IMG/VR virus record: IMGVR_UViG_3300020404_002796
Span: 1 to 22,591 of that record
Origin: a virus
Length of the DNA: 22,591 nucleotides
Reading direction: 5' to 3' (one strand)
The notes below the pieces were generated by a model, which worked only from the letters and a program-made list of their open reading frames with translations, did not search any database and was not told where the DNA came from. Each line of letters starts with the position of its first letter. The stretch's first letter is position 1. This document shows positions 7,566-16,331 of the stretch, piece after piece. The position numbers were made by a program, and so were the translations under genes.

Positions 7566-9065
7566 TTATAATGTGTTTGTTAAAACAGGCCACTCTCTTC
7601 TTAAAAGAGTTATTTTCTGTTGAAGTGCTTTTTTACCATTTTCATATATATATTCAATTCCTCCAACAACATAGTGTCCTGATAAAAAATCATCCATTTT
7701 AGCTTCGTCATTTCCACCTTCTCCTTCTCCTTCGTTTTTAAAATCAAATGCTTTATCGTCTGTTTTAACTCCTTTTTCTTTTTGAACCTCTTCATTTATT
7801 TTAGCTCCTTCAACCTGAGTTGGAGAAACATGGTACATTATTACCGGCACTTTTTGAAACTTATACAAACCTGGATTAAATTGCTGTAATTCTACAATAA
7901 GTTTCATTTTTTCAAGCTCGACTATATTTTGATAATTGTTTAAAAAAGAATATTTATGATTCATGTGTACATTTCCTTCTAAAGCATTATCTTGCATCCT
8001 GCCAATATACTTATTTTTAATATGAGTTTCATAATGACTTTCATCTCTTCTACCCTTTAAAGGCTCTTCCATATCCCTTAAATTAGTACTTGTAAAAGAC
8101 TCAATGTCAAATTCTACAGATTTTAACTCTTCATCAAGATCGTCATACATTGCAAGAGTTCTTTTATACCCATTATTTAACGATATTGTGTTTGAATTAT
8201 TTTCAAGAGTGTATTGAGATATTTTTTGACCGGTTCCTTCAGCAGTTTGATTATTAGTTAAATATAGTTTTCCCTCTAAATTATCATTCTCTTCAGTGCC
8301 TTTGTCTTGGGAAAATGACTGATCGAAAGAACTGAAAATGTCTTGACCATCTTCACCTTTTTGATTTACAGAGTTAAAAACTTTATTTATTTCTACAAAA
8401 TTTAAGTAATAATATTGGTCTATATAAAAATCTTGAAACGCCTCTTCACCAACATAAGAAGTATCAACAATATTCTGAATAAAATCGAAAGTTCTATCAA
8501 ATGGCTGAATTCTGATTTGTTCATCTGAAGTTGAGTCTATATTAGTTGCTACACCCAAACCAAGTTCTGTAGCAACCTGTTCTATATGGTCTAAACTTGT
8601 TCCAGATTCAAATGATCTGCATTGTTCACTATATAAACCAGGAACTTTTGCAATTCCCGTAAATGTGTATGTCCTTTCACTATTGGGTAAACCCGCTGGC
8701 GGAGATATTATAGAGGTAATATCAAAGTCCATGTGAATACTTTTGAATGTTTCTTGATTTTTAGAATTAATATAAAGAGTAATATGGTCTCCGTCTCTTG
8801 GATATTGAGAAACTTCAAATCCTCCGGCAGAATCTCTTAAAGTTATTAATAAAGTAGGAGTTGCTCCGTTTGTGTCTAAAGACATATACTCCGTATCAGT
8901 TGGTCTAAAAATATATCCATTAATAATCGCCAAAGGCTCATCTGTACCTACCGCTTTGGATTGTTTATCGGCTTCTTTGTCTTCATCTAGTCTAGGAACC
9001 TCAACTTTAGTAGGCCTTATAGAAGGCTCTACAACAACAAGAATATTATTATCTAAATCTGCCAT
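7566..9065 (-). CDS. Baseplate hub protein, gp27/gpD-like
   Basis: The protein has 499 residues. Residues 45-150 are strand-rich (YIFRPTDTEYMSL and GDHITLYINSKN), then TGIAKVPGLYSEQCRSFESG. Residues about 155-215 carry TSLDHIEQVATELGLGVATN and TFDFIQNIVDTSY, the 'short helix plus iAxxlGL' pattern of the hub proteins (T4 gp27, Mu gp44, P2 gpD, VgrG N-terminus). The C-terminal end, FLSGHYVVGGIEYIYENGK then KALQQKITLLRREWP, is typical of the last hub beta-barrel. An acidic Glu/Asp/Lys insertion around 425-455 (FKNEGEGEGGNDEAKMDDFL) precedes it. The hub trimer joins the tail tube to the spike. It follows the gp53-like gene with a 2-base gap and precedes the tube-associated gene by 4 bases, consistent with one late operon. 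Confidence 0.75.
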   Translation of the reverse strand: MADLDNNILVVVEPSIRPTKVEVPRLDEDKEADKQSKAVGTDEPLAIINGYIFRPTDTEYMSLDTNGATPTLLITLRDSAGGFEVSQYPRDGDHITLYINSKNQETFKSIHMDFDITSIISPPAGLPNSERTYTFTGIAKVPGLYSEQCRSFESGTSLDHIEQVATELGLGVATNIDSTSDEQIRIQPFDRTFDFIQNIVDTSYVGEEAFQDFYIDQYYYLNFVEINKVFNSVNQKGEDGQDIFSSFDQSFSQDKGTEENDNLEGKLYLTNNQTAEGTGQKISQYTLENNSNTISLNNGYKRTLAMYDDLDEELKSVEFDIESFTSTNLRDMEEPLKGRRDESHYETHIKNKYIGRMQDNALEGNVHMNHKYSFLNNYQNIVELEKMKLIVELQQFNPGLYKFQKVPVIMYHVSPTQVEGAKINEEVQKEKGVKTDDKAFDFKNEGEGEGGNDEAKMDDFLSGHYVVGGIEYIYENGKKALQQKITLLRREWPVLTNTL

Positions 9066-9067
9066 TT

Positions 9068-10198
9068 TTAATAACCTTTACCTGACCTTTTAGAAGAGTT
9101 ACCTCTACGTTTACTTTTAGCAGCTGCTCTACTTTCTCTAAGTTGTTTTTCTAAAGAAGCCTGTGTCTTTTTTAAGTTTTCAATTTCTTTGGCGTAGGAG
9201 TCCATAATAGCCTTTTCTTTATCTCCCATGTTTTTAGCTTCAGCAGCCATTATTTCTTCAGGAGTAGCTTCTCCCAATTCTTGAACTTGTGTTGAACTAG
9301 AGCTTCCATCAGGTTTTACCAGTGTTTTAGTAATTGTAGTTGATTTTTTACCTGAATCTATAGTAGATGTTTTTACAGTAGATTCAACACCCATAAATAC
9401 TCCATTTTCAAATACCTTTTTAGAAGAAGTTTCAGGAGATCCAAGCGCCAACGATTCACCATTATTTTTATCTGCTTTTGATTTTTTATCATTTGACTTT
9501 TTAGCCTCTTTTACAGATTCAAAATTTTCTAGTGGAATTCCAGCTTTTGCGAGGGCGTTAACGTCTTTTAAAGTTAAACTTTCCATATCTTTTTCTAAAA
9601 TAGATGGATCGACTTTTTTCCAACTCTTGTCTTCTTTTACTTTTTTAGAGTCTTTTATTGACTTTGAAGTATTTTTAGGATTGTATGATTTTTCAGGTGT
9701 CATTGCTCCCATCCCCATTTCGGTAGCTTTTTCTCCATTCTTTTCTGTAAATTTAAAAGTTTTAAAACCAGATTTAAGCATGTTAGGCGGTAAAACTTCT
9801 TTAATTTTATATTTCTTTTTAAGAAAATCAGACCTTCTTTTATCTTTTTTAGTAAGCCTTTTACCATCTACAAACTCCTGTCTCACAATATTATCAACAA
9901 CATTAGAAGGTCTTTCTAAAGCCTTAAAGTTAGGCCCCAATGTTGGTATCTTAATAATATCTCCCTCGTTTATTGATAGGGGATCTGATATACCATTAAA
10001 TTTTAGAAGATAGTCAATATGTTCTTCTGAATCATAGTGCAGTAGAGATATTAAATCAACCCTACCTACTTCATCCGCTTCTACGGTATGGGTACCGTCT
10101 AAACCTATATCTTCTTTATCGATAAAAAGCATCGTAGGTTGAGTAAGAACGAGCTTACCTTTATCAACTATTTTATTTAATAGACTTTTAAAATTCAT
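9068..10198 (-). CDS. Baseplate wedge protein, gp53-like with LysM-like N-terminal domain
   Basis: The protein has 376 residues. Residues 36-86 read HTVEADEVGRVDLISLLHYD, EEHIDYLLKFNGISDPL and INEGDIIKIP, the pattern of gp53-type wedge proteins: 'RxDLis..yy......W.ll..N.i.dP..l..G..i.IP', a LysM-like fold. The rest, 95-376, is long, highly charged and Lys/Ser-rich, with probable coiled coil at 325-360 (MDSYAKEIENLKKTQASLEK) and a basic tail (AAAKSKRRGNSSKRSGKGY). T4 gp53 is 196 residues, so this has an unusual extension of roughly 200 residues. In T4 gp53 completes the wedge and locks it to the hub ring. The gene follows the 581-residue tube protein with a 5-base gap. The extension has no recognised domain; it could contact DNA, peptidoglycan or another baseplate protein. 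Confidence 0.6.
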   Translation of the reverse strand: MNFKSLLNKIVDKGKLVLTQPTMLFIDKEDIGLDGTHTVEADEVGRVDLISLLHYDSEEHIDYLLKFNGISDPLSINEGDIIKIPTLGPNFKALERPSNVVDNIVRQEFVDGKRLTKKDKRRSDFLKKKYKIKEVLPPNMLKSGFKTFKFTEKNGEKATEMGMGAMTPEKSYNPKNTSKSIKDSKKVKEDKSWKKVDPSILEKDMESLTLKDVNALAKAGIPLENFESVKEAKKSNDKKSKADKNNGESLALGSPETSSKKVFENGVFMGVESTVKTSTIDSGKKSTTITKTLVKPDGSSSSTQVQELGEATPEEIMAAEAKNMGDKEKAIMDSYAKEIENLKKTQASLEKQLRESRAAAKSKRRGNSSKRSGKGY

Positions 10199-10203
10199 TT
10201 TTA

Positions 10204-11949
10204 TTATCCGTTACTAAATTTAGAAGCCTGTCTAGCGGCATTATTTTTTCTATCACCGTATACTTTACCATAAGCATCAACATCATAACTTTCATTAGGG
10301 TCCATGCTTCCTTCTTCTGTTATATACATTCTACCACGACCAGCGTTAAACATAGATTCAATATCTGATTTATCTCTTGGTCTAGCAGGTTTACATGTTA
10401 TGGAAACTTTTAATTTTGTTGGAAAATCTTCGTAACCCAACGGCCCATCAAATTCAAATTCTGCAGCTTCGCATGTTAAGTTTCCAATAACGGCGATTGG
10501 GTTAAGAGGATTTCCTATTGTAAGGTGCCAGTTTCCTGTTGCATCACCACTTAAAAAAGCCGCTGCAACTTGACCTCCTTGTGGTCCTCCTAAAAGGTCC
10601 ATAAGAGCTCCTCCCATAACGTTGTTTAATATTTTACTGTCTCCACCTTTCATAAGGTCTTTAACACCATTAGTTACTGTACTGGCTAAATCTTTAACAA
10701 CACTTCCTAAAAACCCCTTTAAATCTCCACTTTGTAGTTTTTTAAGGTCTCCAAAGGGTTTTCCTTTTTTACCTCCACCTGTGTATCTTACAGCTCCTCC
10801 CCAAAACGGTGCAGTTGTATACGTTAATATTAATAAGTTTGATAGAACATCTAAGAATGCAATTTTAGGACTAACTCCTGGAATTCCTTTCATGTCATAC
10901 TCAAACTTTAGTTTAAATTCTTGAGAAAATGTTAAACCAGCCTCTCTAACCCTAACGCTTTTAATAATATTTAAAGGTACTAAAGAATGGTTAGGATATG
11001 TTTGTTTCATAGGGTCCCATCCTCCTCCTTGTTGTTTTCTTCTATGTGTCGTTGATGCACTTTCCCCAGCAAGACCTCCTTGAATATTTTCTGAAAAAGG
11101 CATAGAATCTAAAAACCCTCCGAGTTTACCTCGATCCCTCGGCTGACTATTAATTTCCTGCATTTTAGATTCTGCATCTTTCCAATTATATCCAACCGTG
11201 AATTTAAGAATTGCATTCAGCTGATTTCCAGGTTTTTCTCCCATCCAAGTAACAGCCTGTGCTAATGCATTCTGCTTACTACTGTAAGATTTTCCATTGT
11301 TACCCCATTTTTTAGGTCTGATAATATTATCTTCACATGGAAATGGAAACCTCCTAAGAGTAAGCATTTGATTATTTGCTATTTTACCGTAATATTTTGT
11401 AAATATAAAATCGCTATATTTGTATTGATAGCCAGGAGAATCTTTTAGTTTACTTGTCTCTTCAATTATTGTTTTACCAGATGGGTTAACAGGAACACCC
11501 TGAACCCCGATATAAACTTGAGGTTTTTGATATTCCCCAGCAGCAATACCGTCTTTGTTTGTATGCCCTGTCATGGGAGTACCTCTATATCTCATAAGAC
11601 TCCATTTATTAGCTAGCGCCCTAGGAGCCTCTCCTTTTTCTTGAAAGTATTCTTTTTTACCTTCTTTTTTAGAAATATTATATTTTGCCGGTCTTTTAAA
11701 TATTTCATATCTTGGAGGACCGGCAATATCTTTTGCAATTTGTTTACTTAGATTAGCATTGTTAATGGTGTTTTTTATAGATTCAAATTGTTTAATTGTC
11801 TCTTTAAATGTGAGTTTAGGGTTACCTTTAGCACCAAACAAATAGAATGGATATATTTCATCCTGTCCCGTTTTTACATTATTGTATTTCCAAGCTTCAC
11901 CCGCAGGTAAGGTCTCATGAGAAATATACGTGTAGTTTTCTATGTCCAT
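10204..11949 (-). CDS. Baseplate tube-fold protein (gp48/gp54-like tube initiator or cap)
   Basis: The protein has 581 residues. The C-terminal domain contains WHLTIGNPLNPIAVIGNLTC at about 474-493, FDGPLGYEDFPTKLKVSITC up to about 519, and RPRDKSDIESMFNAGRGRMY at about 523-542. This series of 'IGNP..P', 'GPLG..DFPT...V..' and 'RPRD..DIE.MFN.G.GR.Y' occurs in baseplate tube-fold proteins of large myoviruses. The N-terminal two-thirds is Lys/Gly/Pro-rich with Trp/Tyr-rich pieces (EAWKYNNVKTG, DFIFTKYYGKIANNQM) and one hydrophobic helix, FLDVLSNLLILTYTTAPFWG. It is the first gene of the tail block (37 bases from the unknown gene upstream) and 5 bases ahead of gp53-like. Likely role: platform on which the tail tube grows. 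With the gene at 5936-7561 it would make the gp48/gp54 pair, but which is which cannot be said. Confidence 0.55.
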   Translation of the reverse strand: MDIENYTYISHETLPAGEAWKYNNVKTGQDEIYPFYLFGAKGNPKLTFKETIKQFESIKNTINNANLSKQIAKDIAGPPRYEIFKRPAKYNISKKEGKKEYFQEKGEAPRALANKWSLMRYRGTPMTGHTNKDGIAAGEYQKPQVYIGVQGVPVNPSGKTIIEETSKLKDSPGYQYKYSDFIFTKYYGKIANNQMLTLRRFPFPCEDNIIRPKKWGNNGKSYSSKQNALAQAVTWMGEKPGNQLNAILKFTVGYNWKDAESKMQEINSQPRDRGKLGGFLDSMPFSENIQGGLAGESASTTHRRKQQGGGWDPMKQTYPNHSLVPLNIIKSVRVREAGLTFSQEFKLKFEYDMKGIPGVSPKIAFLDVLSNLLILTYTTAPFWGGAVRYTGGGKKGKPFGDLKKLQSGDLKGFLGSVVKDLASTVTNGVKDLMKGGDSKILNNVMGGALMDLLGGPQGGQVAAAFLSGDATGNWHLTIGNPLNPIAVIGNLTCEAAEFEFDGPLGYEDFPTKLKVSITCKPARPRDKSDIESMFNAGRGRMYITEEGSMDPNESYDVDAYGKVYGDRKNNAARQASKFSNG

Positions 11950-11986
11950 TAATAAACTAAGATTTTTTATTATATATCTTTAATCT

Positions 11987-12580
11987 CTAGACGTGTTTAT
12001 CTAACTCTGATATATTTGCCCTATATGTAAGGTTATCATACCACTTTGAATCTTTAGGCGCTCTTTCTCCTAAAAACTTTTTAAGAGCATTAATAAATTC
12101 TACTTTGGTATGAAAATAAAATTCACCTTTACTATATTGGTTTCTATTAACCATTTCGTAAATTTCTTTTAGATTTTTTTCTATTAAAAATGTTTGTATA
12201 TTATTAAAAAAGTCTAATTGTTCTTTTCTTGTTTTGCAGCAATAAACACTATCAACAACCACTAAGTATTTTTCCCAATTATCTCCATTGTAAGTTTTTT
12301 CAACAAACTCATCTATTGTATTAATTCCTGATCTGACTAATTTGTATCTCGTGTCTGAACCATTAAAATCTCTAAGTGTTCTGCCTTTTATTAAATATTT
12401 TTTAACAAAGGCAACATCTTCATACATTTTATCAATTTTAATTTGATATTGTGGGTTGTATTCGTCAAATTTAATATCGTAAATAATTCCCCTAACAGAG
12501 AATAAAATATTTGGATGAGTAGTTGTAGATATTAAAGCATGAATAGACTCTCCCTTTGAAAAAAGTTTATGTCTTATCAT
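11987..12580 (-). CDS. Uncharacterised 197-residue protein
   Basis: No family is recognised. The protein is Lys/Tyr/Asp-rich with a beta-rich first part (SIHALISTTTHPNILFSVRG, IYDIKFDEYNPQYQIKIDKM) and a helical second part (FFNNIQTFLIEKNLKEIYEM). A Cys pair occurs at VYCCKTRKEQL, and no membrane segment is seen. It overlaps the preceding gene (12567-13013) by 14 bases and ends 37 bases before the tail block, so it closes the cluster of unknown genes. A tail assembly or regulatory role fits the position but nothing in the sequence proves it. Confidence 0.5.
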   Translation of the reverse strand: MIRHKLFSKGESIHALISTTTHPNILFSVRGIIYDIKFDEYNPQYQIKIDKMYEDVAFVKKYLIKGRTLRDFNGSDTRYKLVRSGINTIDEFVEKTYNGDNWEKYLVVVDSVYCCKTRKEQLDFFNNIQTFLIEKNLKEIYEMVNRNQYSKGEFYFHTKVEFINALKKFLGERAPKDSKWYDNLTYRANISELDKHV

Positions 12581-13013
12581 TTTCTAAAAATTTAACATTG
12601 TCAAATTTACTTAAAACGCTAGGGTCTAAACTATCATCTCTATTGATAACTACTAAATCAAATTCGAGACCTCCAGATATTTCAGATAAAAACGCTCTAA
12701 AATTTAAAACGTTTTCTTTATCTAGGTTTTTTAGTAAATATGTTATATTTGCGGTATCCTCCTCTTGATAATCTTCTAATCTCTTATTTTTTTCAATAAG
12801 ATTTTTTATCATTTTTTGTATTTGTAGAGAAATAATAGTATCTGAAGGAACATGTCCAAAGGGATCGCTTTTTGATAACCTTTCAGAAACATCATTATAG
12901 GATATTATCTGAGTTTTTGTTTTGTCGTAGTCTTCCCCTTTTTTAATATCTCTAGCAAGTTTATTAAATTCGGTTTTTGTTTTACACCATATACAATCAA
13001 CCTTTAGTTTCAT
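12567..13013 (-). CDS. Uncharacterised 148-residue protein
   Basis: No family is recognised. It begins MKLKVDCIWCKTKTEF, with a Cys-x-x-Cys pair at 7 and 10 that could bind metal but has no second pair. The middle is a charged helix (QIQKMIKNLIEKNKRLEDYQ), and the C-terminal part has LEFDLVVINRDDSLDP, a hydrophobic strand followed by Asp/Arg. It overlaps the preceding gene by 17 bases and the next by 14. It is one of a chain of overlapping genes from 14303 to 11987, which suggests a single coupled operon. Confidence 0.5.
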   Translation of the reverse strand: MKLKVDCIWCKTKTEFNKLARDIKKGEDYDKTKTQIISYNDVSERLSKSDPFGHVPSDTIISLQIQKMIKNLIEKNKRLEDYQEEDTANITYLLKNLDKENVLNFRAFLSEISGGLEFDLVVINRDDSLDPSVLSKFDNVKFLENDKT

Positions 13014-13341
13014 ATTTCTCTAATTGTTTTTTATAGTCTTTTAAAAGAGATTCAGCAGCACTGATTCTTTTTTTAAGTTCAGTATGAGTCAAACTAGAAG
13101 CAGGTTTAGGTTTATTAACAACTCCAATATTTAACCTTTTTGGGTCTTCATTGTTTCCCAATTCTAAACCTATATCCAAACAGAGGTCTTTTAAAAATTT
13201 AGTTCTATTTTTAAAATCATTATCATTATCAAATGAGTATAAAAGTTTTTGGGCATATAGTTCGCCATTCCCATTTATATTATCATCTTCTAATGTTCTA
13301 ACAACACCATTCTCTGCTATGTCTAATATTATTGTAACCAT
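12997..13341 (-). CDS. Uncharacterised 114-residue protein
   Basis: No family is recognised. The N-terminus is a beta hairpin-like stretch (MVTIILDIAENGVVRTLEDD), followed by an Asn/Asp-rich region and a helix (AQKLLYSFDNDNDFKNR). A Pro-rich linker (VVNKPKPASSLTH) leads to a C-terminal coiled-coil helix (LKKRISAAESLLKDYKKQLE). The start is the ATG at 13339-13341 in the context TTATCATAATATAATG, 4 bases after the end of the preceding gene. The arrangement of a small N-terminal sheet plus coiled coil suggests an oligomeric or adaptor protein, an inference only. Confidence 0.5.
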   Translation of the reverse strand: MVTIILDIAENGVVRTLEDDNINGNGELYAQKLLYSFDNDNDFKNRTKFLKDLCLDIGLELGNNEDPKRLNIGVVNKPKPASSLTHTELKKRISAAESLLKDYKKQLEKYETKG

Positions 13342-13345
13342 TATA

Positions 13346-13711
13346 TTATGATAATCTTTTATTCTTAGATTCTAAAGCCTCTTTTTTAAGCCTTTTTCTT
13401 GTTTTTTTATCTTCTTGCCAAGTTTCTTTATCCCTTACAAGTTCCAAAGCGAAAGCCTCTTCTAATAATTCTAGCTCTTTTCCCTCATACCCTTCTGCTT
13501 TACATTTTTTCATGTATTCGGCTCCAGCATGTTCCATTCTTTCATATCTTTCTTTTTCGATAGCTTCCCAAGTTGCCTTATGTTTAGCCTCTCCTTGTTC
13601 TCTATTTCTTCTGCGAAATTCAACTCTTTGTGGATGGTTCCAGGGTAATTTTGACATTGTTTTAATAATTCCCATTTGTCTATAAGCCCTTCTTCTTTCT
13701 TGTCTGTTCAT
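13346..13711 (-). CDS. Highly charged helical 121-residue protein, uncharacterised
   Basis: The protein is rich in Arg, Lys and Glu and lacks long hydrophobic runs. It starts MNRQERRRAYRQMGIIKT, then a Pro/His/Arg part (LPWNHPQRVEFRRRNREQGE), then nearly continuous charged helix to the end (EKERYERMEHAGAEYMKKCK). Such composition is seen in scaffold-like, assembly or nucleic-acid-binding proteins. It overlaps the preceding gene by 32 bases, in the frame one base forward. Both a start ATG and the reading of the upstream stop (TAG at 13680-13682) are clear, so two separate proteins are the simplest reading. No family is recognised. Confidence 0.5.
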   Translation of the reverse strand: MNRQERRRAYRQMGIIKTMSKLPWNHPQRVEFRRRNREQGEAKHKATWEAIEKERYERMEHAGAEYMKKCKAEGYEGKELELLEEAFALELVRDKETWQEDKKTRKRLKKEALESKNKRLS

Positions 13712-14303
13712 AATAATAATTTTGAATAAATTGTTCTACTTGATTATTTAATTGCTCTTCTATATTATTTATCTGTTTTTTAACCAGCTTCTCTAGACCT
13801 CTTCTCAATTCTTCATCATCTACATCTTGTTGAAGAGCCTTGAATATAGTCTTACTGGGTAATTTTATACCAACACTTACATCGATATTAGTCTTATTCT
13901 TTTTACTAAGTTTTTCTAATATACCTACCATTAAATCATCTTCATCAAATGTACTTAACGATTTATCGTGGCTTGTTGGCTGGCTAATTGTTACTGTAGG
14001 TTTTTCTCCCCTTTCTGCTTTTTTAATATTTTCAGGACTTGCTCCAATTAATATAGATGAAGTCTCTTTAGCCTCGTTCATATCTATAGACCTTGTTAAA
14101 TACTCATCAATTAATTTAGGGTTTATTTTGGTTCCATCTGTAAAGTACAGCCAGCCATCTTTAGTTTCTTTTTCAGTAACAATTTGACCTATCCTTTCAG
14201 ATTTTTGCCAAACATATATCTTTTCTTCAACTTTTTCTTCTGCCATTTCTATATTTTTATTATTATATTTCTTTTTTCTAAAAAGTTTATCTAAAAATTT
14301 CAT
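13680..14303 (-). CDS. Uncharacterised 207-residue protein, possibly a tail or head assembly factor
   Basis: The first 20 residues are strongly basic (MKFLDKLFRKKKYNNKN), then an acidic switch (EMAEEKVEEKIYVWQKSERI). A small domain with WLYFTDGTKINPKLIDEYL follows, then a disordered Ser/Thr/Pro stretch (PTVTISQPTSHDKSLSTFDE). The C-terminal 85 residues form a helical domain (ILEKLSKKNKTNIDVSVGIK; LVKKQINNIEEQLNNQVEQF). The start ATG at 14301-14303 is preceded by an unusually GC-rich 24-base gap. It overlaps the next gene by 32 bases. Genes of this look often sit ahead of tail genes in T4-like phages, but I cannot identify it. Confidence 0.45.
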   Translation of the reverse strand: MKFLDKLFRKKKYNNKNIEMAEEKVEEKIYVWQKSERIGQIVTEKETKDGWLYFTDGTKINPKLIDEYLTRSIDMNEAKETSSILIGASPENIKKAERGEKPTVTISQPTSHDKSLSTFDEDDLMVGILEKLSKKNKTNIDVSVGIKLPSKTIFKALQQDVDDEELRRGLEKLVKKQINNIEEQLNNQVEQFIQNYYYEQTRKKKGL

Positions 14304-14327
14304 AACTTACCGGTTACACCGACCTAC

Positions 14328-14510
14328 CTACTGTTTTTCCTCAGCGAGTAAACCCTCTTCTATTTTTGAATAAATGAAGTCTATTCCTTCAGAACTTCCA
14401 ATAAATACTTCAACTTTAGCCCAATATCTAATAAAGGAATTATGGCCTATATTATTATATTGTTCTTTTATCATTTTAAGGGAAGGTACATGTCTTTTGT
14501 TTATGCTCAT
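14328..14510 (-). CDS. Small uncharacterised protein, 60 residues
   Basis: The reading frame runs from the ATG at 14508-14510 (context AAAATAATATAATATG) to a TAG. The protein starts MSINKRHVPSLKMIKEQYNN and ends EEGLLAEEKQ, with an aromatic/hydrophobic middle (SFIRYWAKVEVFIGSSEGID). It lies between the helicase gene (6 bases away) and the next unknown gene (24 bases away) and fills the space without long overlap, which supports it as real. No family is recognised. Confidence 0.5.
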   Translation of the reverse strand: MSINKRHVPSLKMIKEQYNNIGHNSFIRYWAKVEVFIGSSEGIDFIYSKIEEGLLAEEKQ

Positions 14511-14516
14511 ATTATA

Positions 14517-16331
14517 TTATTTTATTATTTTAATTCTATTTTTAATTTCATCTGGTAGAAAATCTACCTTATTTATCAAGTTACTAAAACATGCATCTAG
14601 AATATATGTTATTGCCCAATCTTCCGGGTTTCTTATAGACCTTCCAATTCCCTGTTGAATTGTGATACCTGTTTTCCAATCATACCAATTATTTGACTTT
14701 TTCATTTTAGCAAGATTTAACGGGTCTCCAAGTGATGGAAACGGAACTTTAAAAAATATTTGAAACCTACATGTTTCGTCGTTAAAGTCTAGCCCTTCTA
14801 AGATAGATGGGCCCATTATTACTCCGTTAATACCTTTTTTAAATTTAATCAAAGCGTCTTCTTTTTCAGAAGAGTTATTATATTCTATAATTCTTCTAAT
14901 ATGTGATGAATGTTGTTTTATATATTGACTAAATTCGTAACTACCTGTGTGAATCAAACCTCTCTGATCTTTATGTTTATTTAAAATCTGGTCAAGCACT
15001 TTAATAGCCTCTGGTAAACTTTTTTGCTTATGCTGCATTGACATTTTAAATCTATTCACAAATATAATAGGTGATTTCTCGTAATTAAAGTCGTTATTAA
15101 GTTTAATTACTCTAGCATTTTCGATGCCCATAACTTTACAATATGTCTTTGGGTCTCCAATTGTCGCAGACATGAACACTTTAAAACCAGACCTTTTATG
15201 TAGGTGTTTTCTAATCATTGCAGCCTCACTTAAACACATGAGTTTTATTTCGCCGTCTTGTAGATTTTTACTAAACAACATTGACTCAAGACCCTCTCTT
15301 TCTACAATTTCTAAATAGTCTTCAATTTTACAATGAACATCTTTAAGATAGTCAAGTTGTCCAAATGCTTTTTTCCATTTTTTAGGAAGTGGAGAATCAA
15401 CATCATAGCCAAACTTAAACCTACTTTGCTTTTCTAAATCTCCTCTTCTTTTTAAAATTAAAGACAGAAACCCTTTAAGCTTATTCAGTTTAAAAACCAT
15501 TTCTTCATTCTGATTAGCGTCTAAGATTTCATCCATTAGTTTTTCTATATAAGACTTTCCTGCAGTCGGAGCTCCTATGCCCTCTGAAACCATGAAGTCA
15601 ATCAAATCAACCGTTTTAAAAAGGGGAAATTTTTTTAAAATTGGAGAAAAATGTTTCTGAACTATTTCGTCTACTTTATGAGCTTCATCAAAGAAAGCAA
15701 AGTCCCGTTTTTTAAATGGAAAAAAATTATCAAAGTCGTCTATTTCCAAACGTTCACTATCATTTAGGGCCTTCGGCCCAGGTTCCTTATTCTGCAGTTT
15801 ATGCTGCTTCTGTGCTATTTTAAGGTTAACATAATTCTGTTGTATCATCCACCAACTGTAATTAACCAATGTAATGGGGGAAGCCATTGCCTTTTTTCTG
15901 CTTATGATATAACCACATGTCTTTCCACATGATAACTTTTCGGCCTGTTGTAGACTGTAACCTCTCATCTTGCATTGTCCGACGCTAAAGGGTAGACCGT
16001 TAAGGTCACATTCATAGTTATCTATGCCTCGCACCGAAGACCACCCCATTTTATAGCCCATAATGTCTTTTTCGTACTGGTCTTGTAGAGATTTATCTGA
16101 AGTGATTAGATAACCTTTATAGCCTAACTGTCTGAGTATGTATGAACACCATAAGGCAATGATTGACTTTCCTGTTCCTGTCGGAGCATCTAATATAATT
16201 GTACCGTGAGGATCGTTAAAGTATTGTTCGCATATTACTTCTATAGTCTTTCTCTGATTGGGTCTGAATTCAAAGTTACCAAATACCTTTTCTTTTAATG
16301 CTTTATCTATTAGGTTGGTTATATTACTCAT
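14517..16331 (-). CDS. DinG/XPD-type superfamily 2 DNA helicase with iron-sulfur cluster
   Basis: The protein has 604 residues, close to bacterial DinG in size. Motif I is DAPTGTGKS (48-56, K55 the Walker lysine). Four cysteines at C108, C120, C135 and C139 lie in the position of the 4Fe-4S domain of XPD/DinG helicases. The Walker B box is DEAH at 215-218, motif V is IMGPSILEGLDF, and motif VI is QQGIGRSIRNPEDW near the C-terminus. Such enzymes unwind DNA 5' to 3' and resolve D-loops, R-loops and forks. The stop is 3 bases from the deaminase operon partner's frame: its start overlaps the end of the dCMP deaminase gene by 8 bases, so the two are translationally coupled. A helicase for recombination-dependent phage replication or repair is the likely role. 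T4 phages use Dda and UvsW instead, so a DinG type is notable. Confidence 0.85.
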   Translation of the reverse strand: MSNITNLIDKALKEKVFGNFEFRPNQRKTIEVICEQYFNDPHGTIILDAPTGTGKSIIALWCSYILRQLGYKGYLITSDKSLQDQYEKDIMGYKMGWSSVRGIDNYECDLNGLPFSVGQCKMRGYSLQQAEKLSCGKTCGYIISRKKAMASPITLVNYSWWMIQQNYVNLKIAQKQHKLQNKEPGPKALNDSERLEIDDFDNFFPFKKRDFAFFDEAHKVDEIVQKHFSPILKKFPLFKTVDLIDFMVSEGIGAPTAGKSYIEKLMDEILDANQNEEMVFKLNKLKGFLSLILKRRGDLEKQSRFKFGYDVDSPLPKKWKKAFGQLDYLKDVHCKIEDYLEIVEREGLESMLFSKNLQDGEIKLMCLSEAAMIRKHLHKRSGFKVFMSATIGDPKTYCKVMGIENARVIKLNNDFNYEKSPIIFVNRFKMSMQHKQKSLPEAIKVLDQILNKHKDQRGLIHTGSYEFSQYIKQHSSHIRRIIEYNNSSEKEDALIKFKKGINGVIMGPSILEGLDFNDETCRFQIFFKVPFPSLGDPLNLAKMKKSNNWYDWKTGITIQQGIGRSIRNPEDWAITYILDACFSNLINKVDFLPDEIKNRIKIIK